A program made the translations under genes and the position numbers. The notes below the pieces were generated by a model. The model was not told the origin of the DNA. It made no database searches and saw only the letters and a program-made list of their open reading frames with translations. A stretch of 64,000 bases of DNA from Moniliophthora roreri. Lineage: Eukaryota; Basidiomycota; Agaricomycetes; Agaricales; Marasmiaceae. Shown here piece by piece: positions 58,301 through 64,000 of the stretch. The DNA is taken from positions 524,432-588,431 of the forward strand of contig LATX02000233.1 of NCBI GenBank assembly GCA_001466705.2, given 5' to 3'. Within the stretch, counting starts at the first letter, position 1, and each line of letters starts with the position of its first letter.

Positions 58301-58810
58301 GGCTTGCAAAAAAGGATGAGAGCAATTATCATTCATCAAGGCCTTACAACATAGCGGGAACATTATAACGCGTCGGGGTTGCAAAGCTGGGGAGAATGAA
58401 TAAAGTACTACATGGTATGCTGAAAACAATAAGGTTCCCAACATAAACGAAGATCAAAGTACGTCGTACGCCTTATGGCTAGTCATGTCAACTCACTGAA
58501 GATCTTATTGAACGCTTGGGGAAATGGGACTTCTGTCATTTGGAACTCGTGCTTGACGTACTTTCCCTTGACCCTGAGTTACTCTTTCTGCATGATACAC
58601 AGCCTTTCAGAGATTGCGGCCGTCGAATTTTGATTTCTGCCACGAGAGCGTGATCATGAAGCTCGGTACGTGGGCTGATTGGTTTGGTACCCCGAGATCT
58701 TCTGGCGCGTTGGATCAACAGGACATGATTAACTTTGTCGACGTCGAGATTTCTAGGGGAATCAGATGTCACGCTGATGGTGCAAATCATTAGTTCAGCT
58801 TCGATAGACG
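55381..58810. other. Repeat-rich intergenic region
   Basis: It holds the tandem repeat at 56120-56440, recurring attatcattc motifs up to 58.4 kb, and at about 57440-57480 a diverged copy of the 13.05-kb repeat. No protein-coding gene is supported. Confidence 0.45.
56120..56440. repeat. Diverged tandem repeat, unit about 125 bp
   Basis: Units begin near aattgtcattctgcc, aattatcattctccccc and aattatcattctccccg, and contain aggtgcg, atttggct(g/c)agct and gctacctcc(c/t)ggatacc in the same order. The two full copies of aggtgcg are 125 bp apart (56166 and 56291). Confidence 0.65.
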
Positions 58811-58813
58811 CAG

Positions 58814-59284
58814 GTGTGCTGGTTCCCGGTGTTCTTCCATCCTATCCAGGTGTGCTCAGTCATTTACAGCCGGCGTTATAGCATTTACATTGCCCATGAT
58901 TTCGATATCTCAAATCACTCTAGTGTATTGAAGGCTTTTGCAAAGTTGAAGGAACGACTTCTGCATGCAGTCAAACAGATGGTACCCTGCAAAGACATGG
59001 AGAATTATCAGGCGTATCTCGCGTGAGTTATGGTCATTTTCAATATCGAGGATCCTCAGGTTTTTCTTTCAGCCGATTTTTATGCACCGCGAAGGATTCG
59101 CAGAATAAAAGGGCCAGATACGTCAAGGAGAGTAGTTCGAGACTGCCAGAACACGATACGCAGCACCTTTCGCTCGAGAGACCAGATTTGCATCGTGGTT
59201 TATCTGTCCCAGAATGAGCTAGTACATCGCGTTCTTCTGGAAGACATGCAGCTCAGCGATCATGGTGGCGACCACGCTCTCTGA
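58814..59284 (+). CDS. Hypothetical two-exon gene fragment
   Basis: An exon with coding-like sequence (SNHSSVLKAFAKLKERLLH) meets a good donor GTGAGT at 59023 and an acceptor TTTCTTTCAG at 59072 (50-bp intron). After the splice the frame-preserving reading and the more protein-like reading (CQNTIRSTFRSRDQICIVV) disagree, so the model is uncertain and the 5' end is unknown. No family is recognised. Confidence 0.3.
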
Positions 59285-59994
59285 CAGCATTCTCACCTGG
59301 AAGGTGGCTGTGGTTGTTGCGGACATTGTGGAGGTGGAGGTCATTGATATGGCTCATCGTGAAACCTGTCACAATATACTGTAGTGTGTTACGAATACAT
59401 ATCCATTCAATCCTATACTATTACTCTATGTACATAACTTGGATAAACTGTACGATCACCTAGGACCGACCAAATACATAATACAGCAGCAATTGGGTTT
59501 CCTTAAATACAACAAGAGAAGAATCCGCTTATATCTAGGGCCCCGACCAGGGCTCAACGTCCAATAACGATGAAATATAACAGTCAGGACATGTCGCGCA
59601 ATATAAACACTCCGAAAACAGTCTGTCAATCGCCCTCCAAGTACATCTAGCACGAAGAGAGAAGACGCTGAAAATAATGATATTATCTATGGCCATTATG
59701 CCACACTCATTGCCACCACCGCCATCCTGAGTAAGCTCATCAGTACGAAGGTCTCTTCGAAACGAAGGGAATCACCTCTAGATGATTGATGGACTTGAGT
59801 ATGGATGTCTGAATCCGACAGATTCCCGTGAACATTGAAAAAATTTCCGCCAAATATCTGAAACTTGGAGCCATGAGAAAAGGTCGTTTGTCTATCCATG
59901 AACGGGTGTTGGTTGATACAATCCTACTGATGCGGAAGAAAACTCACCCAGCGACTCCTGTAGAGGCATTTGATGACACAGCGCTTAGAGGACA
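59285..59994. other. Intergenic region, no gene seen
   Basis: It lies between a weak plus-strand gene candidate and the end of the coiled-coil gene. No motif or long frame. Confidence 0.5.
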
Positions 59995-62357
59995 TTAATA
60001 TCTCAGATTGGTCAGAAAAAATGGGAAAAGCTTACGTCTCACTCGCTGCAGTGCTTTGTAGTGAATATTGTGAAGGATTGGGCAAAGGGAGAAGCCTCTA
60101 CGGAGCAGCGTGTGGATCAGTGGGGTCAAATGTGAAAGTGAAGTCAACTCAGCGCGTACCGTGTCGGGGGCCCGTACCATCTGCCTGTGCGGAACTCCCG
60201 GGTCTGGTGGAGCTATAGACATTTCTGTCATCCCGGTGGGTGTGAACGGAATCCCCCTGTTCAACGAGTTGAAGGGGTTCCTTGACGCCGGCGAAGCGCT
60301 CTGTGCTTGAGGCTGCTCTAGAACCTGTTCATTGATACGTGTCCAGAGGTTTCCAAGATGCTCCTCTTGGGAAGCGACGATCCTTTCCCGAGCCAAAAGA
60401 TCTCCTTCACGATGGTTCAATCTCGCTTCAGCACTCTCCTGACGACCTTGCAGTTGCTGTTCCCGACTCTGCAAATCCTTCTCCAAAGCTTGAAATTGGG
60501 CTTCTCGTTCCAGGAGATCCTTTTCCCGCTGCTGGAGTCGAGCTTCCCAACTGTGTTCGCGAGCATTGAGCTGAGCCTCACGCGATTCCAGTCGCTCCTG
60601 CTCAGCTTTAACCTCCTCTTCTCTCTGGCGCATTCTATTCTTCGCTTGTTGATAGCTTTCCGTGGCACGACTGACGTTCTGTTGGTGGAGCGCTTTTTCT
60701 TCTGACAGCAGGGATTCGGCATCCGCAACTCGTCTTTCTCTACCAGCAAGATCCCTGGACTTGGCTTCGAGAACCGCCTCACGTTCAACTAGGCGTCGTT
60801 CGATATCGTACAACACATCCTGCCAGGTCTTCAAGTGATCCTTCCTAGTTTGAAGGTCAAGGAGGTCGACTTGGTATTCTGCGAGTGATTCGGAGAGGCT
60901 TTCCTGCCGTTCACGGAGCATTTCATCTAGCTTTCTGAGCTCGAACTCGCGAGCAGAAAGGAATGCTTCTCGCTCTGACGCAATATGCTCTCTAGCCGAT
61001 ACCAGCTCGTCTCGCTGCGATAACGAGGCACCTTCAGCATCCTGCAACGTAACTCTCTGGGCTAAGTCGGTCTCTCCCCTTTGTAGAGCTGTTTCACGGT
61101 CTTGCAGCGCATTGGTCGCCCTTCTGAGCGCAGCCTCCTTCTCTAGTTGCACCCTCTCCCTCTCCTCAACCCTCGCTTCCCGGCCACGCAGAACGATAGC
61201 GCGCTCCTGCAGCTCTCCCTTTGACTGCTCCAAGTCATCCCTGACCTTCCGCAAATCCTCCTTCATCTGCTTGAGACCATTCTCCCGCGCATCCTGCTCT
61301 ACACCCCTGGCACGTAGTTGATCGTCGAGTCGAGTCAACTCAGCCTCCTTTGCCTTGACAATCTGCTCACGCTCACGAATAGCTTGAGCATTCGCCTTGA
61401 CTTGCTTGGCTTCCTCTTCACGAGCTTTCCGAAGTTTCTCCCGTAATATGGATGATTCTTTGGCACGGCCGGGCGTTACCGAAGAATCAGAATGATATCG
61501 CTGTTCTCCGATCTCGGTACGGAGCGTTTCCAAACGCCAGAGGTCTTCTTCTCGCTTGGAGAAGGATTCTACCCTGGCAGCGAATTCGGCTTCCCTTGCC
61601 GTGAGCTCTGACTCCCTGCGCTCCAGGTCCGCAACGGTCTCTGCCAGCGAGATCTTATCTCCCTGCGCTGCGACCTGCTGAAGGAGGTTCTTTTCCGAAA
61701 GCGTCAGAGCACGATATCGTTCGTCGAGATCCCGCTCGCGTGAATGGGCAATATCCATACCATGTCGGAGCTCTTGCAGCTGATTAGAGAGGAGAGTTCC
61801 TCTTCGACGTAAGATAGCGGCGCATTGTTTAATCATGGTCCAGCCAATATGTCCATCGCCGCGGCTGGACAGCTCAATCAAGCCATCGAGACTGTCGAGA
61901 GAATGGGGACGAGTAGTGTTGTCGCTGTCAAGACATGCGCCGTCATCCGAATAAATAGGGATCATAGAAATGTCGTTAATTTCCTCATTGGGACGGGTTG
62001 GCTGCATGTTTTGCGTGCGTTCGATGGCGTCTGAGCTGTATTTAGTACCTTGAAAGGAAATATGATATCAGGTCACATACGAGCAATCGCTTCCCTTGGA
62101 TTCGTGAATTCGTAAGGTCGTTTCTCTTGTTTACAACGCCGATATAACGAGGTCTCCCGAACGATGCATCTTAAGGCGATGTTCTCTATCCAAGTATCCA
62201 AGGCCATGCCGCCTTCCATGACCGACGATGGTATGCGCCATTCCGAGTTTCGGACGCTGGACTGCGCGGCTTGCGAAAGTTGTCGTTTCACCTCCTTTAT
62301 CCATTCCTCGAGGTTCGCACTTGGATTACTTGAGCTCTTGGGCGTCCCAGATAGCAT
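59995..62357 (-). CDS. Large coiled-coil protein (about 760 residues)
   Basis: Start at 62357 (MLSGTPKSSSNPSANLEEW). The first exon ends at a GTATGT donor (62080) after NPREAIA; an acceptor AGCTCAG about 50 bp on joins in frame to AIERTQNMQPTRP. The next frame is open for about 660 codons. An acidic N-terminal part (SMIPIYSDDGACLDSD) is followed by about 480 residues of continuous heptad coiled coil rich in Glu/Arg/Leu (RESELTAREAEFAARVESF, VLRGREARVEERERV and so on). The end is Pro/Ser-rich (FNSLNRGIPFTPTGMTEM). The last 70 residues (after APDT) read through a possible GTACGC donor and may be intronic. Long coiled coils of this type act as scaffolds or tethers; no specific family is recognised. 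Confidence 0.8.
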
Positions 62358-63914
62358 GTGCGATACGAGTTATAATGGCATTGAAGGAGAGGAGGTGTAG
62401 TCGTGGGCAGCGGTAGAAAGATGGTGGATGATTGGGAACAAGAGTGACGTGAGTTACCGGACGTGGACGTATAAGGGTATAGGATCGCCTGTCTTCTCTA
62501 GAATGTCCATTAGGTTGTCAAAAGGTTTACATGATAGCTGTTTGAGCGCTAAAGTGAGCGCTATGAAATCGGCTAATAAAATCCTCTCACCATTGGGATA
62601 CCCCGAAGTTAAAGGAGTCCTGTCAAGTATATGAAATCCGACGAGTTTGATGTTGATGGTCCAAGCCATAGACCCCCATTATGACCTTGACCTGCATCTG
62701 TCGCTCATCGCCTATCGTCAATGAAAAGACTATTATCGGAGTGCCTACCATTCACCGCATGACTACAGCAATAAACCCATCGAAGTCCTTCAAGTTGGGC
62801 GCTGCCTAGTTCCTTCTATAAGGCCCCAAAAAGGTCGTGCTGACAAGGGCGCCAATTGAGATAGACCAATCGTAGCGGTGCTCTTCGGTTCCCGTCCTGC
62901 CACGTGGCTATGGTGCCCCTTCAACGTGTATGCAGCAGGTTTCGATGCGCAGATTATCTGAGTCACATGGATCGTTAATGAGAACGGGTTAAACACCGGG
63001 AGGCAATCACCTTGCAAGATGCGGTGCTTGGACAGGACTATCATAAACCGGTCATGAATACTATTCTGATCCGAAGGTCTTCATAATAATGCTAAAAGCG
63101 CGTTGGCAGAGGAGAGAACATCATCTAAGAGACCGATTTCTTTATATATGAGCGATTGATGTGGTAGATATGCCAGTGAAAGGACACGACATACACAGGT
63201 TTCTGGAGGTCGAGTGGTCAGATAGTGAGCATGACTCAATCATAATGCAGATTAAATCCCAAGTTTCACGGTCTGAATGAATTAAAGGACTCTAGGGGCA
63301 GCATCAGTTCACTAGCAACCGCGGTACTTGTAGATGAAATCTCACTCATTGCCGTTCTGCTTCTCAACTGATCCCTCATCTGAAACATGTCGTCTCCGTG
63401 TCAACTATGATGGATGCGAAGCGAGTTAGGTAGTTTCAACTTCGCAGGAACCCATTATCGATTTTTAGGTAATGATCAAGCACTGAGAACTTCTAAGAGG
63501 CTTGTCTTGATGAATTCCTTTGGTCAAGCAAACAAGGTAAGCGACACTCCTAACGTACAGGGAAACAAACGGTGCTCACACATCAGCGGTACCAAACCTC
63601 CGGAGCTCAATTCGAACCGCAAAACCAAGTAAGTTCTTCAATGCAGGCCACCCGACATGTTCAATAATGATCATAAGGCGAGGTACTTTGAAAGAGTTGG
63701 CGTGTTCAATTTTTTGCGAACAATGCCTGGGTGGTGGAGGAGAAAGCTCAAGAGCGCAACAGAGAAGAACGTCTCGTCATCATTTTTCGGACTCCGGCGC
63801 GACAACCGGATGGCCAAGACGAACGCTCCCCAACGTTCCGGCAGCGCCGTCTACCATGTATTGTTCCTTCCAGCCAATTCTCATACGCATATGCACGAGA
63901 TATGTAATGCCGTG

Positions 63915-63965
<51 letters not shown>

Positions 63966-64000
63966 TTTTGACCAGCTGTTCAATAGCATTAGTTCCACTT
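62358..64000. other. Intergenic region to the window end
   Basis: A minus-strand frame at 62669-62454 (DNLMDILEKTGDPIPLY) could be a further upstream exon of the coiled-coil gene, but no acceptor was found to join it. The rest has short frames only. Confidence 0.4.
63916..63959. repeat. Homopolymer run of 44 T
   Basis: An uninterrupted T run followed by aaaaaatttt. It could be the poly(A) tail of a minus-strand retroposed transcript or an assembly artefact. Confidence 0.9.

Noticed and set aside
60339..61321. Plus-strand open frames rich in Leu/Ser/Phe
   Set aside because: They are shadows of the coiled-coil gene. Glu/Arg/Leu codons read backwards give Leu/Ser/Phe-rich frames.

Overview
The window reads as genomic DNA of a filamentous basidiomycete, most likely an agaricomycete. 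The support is: many short GT-AG introns of about 45-60 bp with CTAAC-like branch sites; Ty3/gypsy elements with chromodomains; a KDZ-type transposase relative; cytochrome P450s with mushroom-like sequence and intron density; an HMG-box protein pair; and a fungal M35 (deuterolysin-type) protease. No species can be named from this sequence.

Left half (about 1-33 kb) is a transposon graveyard. It holds the 3' end of a Ty3/gypsy element with its polypurine tract and 3' LTR (1-2926). Next comes a minus-strand LTR element with a broken gag gene, which carries a solo LTR flanked by a 5-bp target duplication (4939-5411). Between 8 and 21 kb lie decayed, intron-rich genes: four minus-strand genes, several coding for basic, zinc-knuckle or coiled-coil proteins, then a plus-strand KDZ/HMGXB3-like pseudogene with SWIM-type Cys/His clusters, then two more minus-strand genes, one with RNase H1-N/viroplasmin-like domains. 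A second minus-strand gag/LTR remnant (23.5-29.4 kb) and a composite element with roughly 0.5-kb inverted arms (29.8-34.4 kb) follow. Five single-N positions (6420, 7036, 25041, 28131, 31986) mark contig joins; four of them adjoin a duplicated block. In-frame TGA codons at sites where CGA is expected, and TpG/CpA versus CpG differences between repeat copies, point to CpG-directed mutation (methyl-cytosine deamination or a RIP-like process).

Right half (about 34.5-64 kb) is gene-bearing and visibly richer in CpG. It holds an apparently intact P450 (37533-35105, minus); an HMG-box gene with a long Leu-Ser-x repeat tail (38273-39663); a small non-autonomous LTR element (40914-42388); a paralogous HMG-box gene interrupted by a 924-bp terminal-inverted-repeat element (43028-45139); a probably inactivated deuterolysin gene (46991-45502, minus); two tandem P450 paralogues (50772-48547 and 55338-53110, minus) with a tRNA-Leu-like sequence between them; repeat-rich spacer; and a large coiled-coil protein gene (62357-59995, minus).

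No operons, CRISPR arrays or rRNA genes are seen. The P450s and protease are ordinary accessory genes of a wood- or litter-decay type genome. The features most worth a second look are the KDZ-associated gene neighbourhood, the HMG-box/LSx duplication with its inserted element, and the mutation-bias boundary near 33-34 kb.
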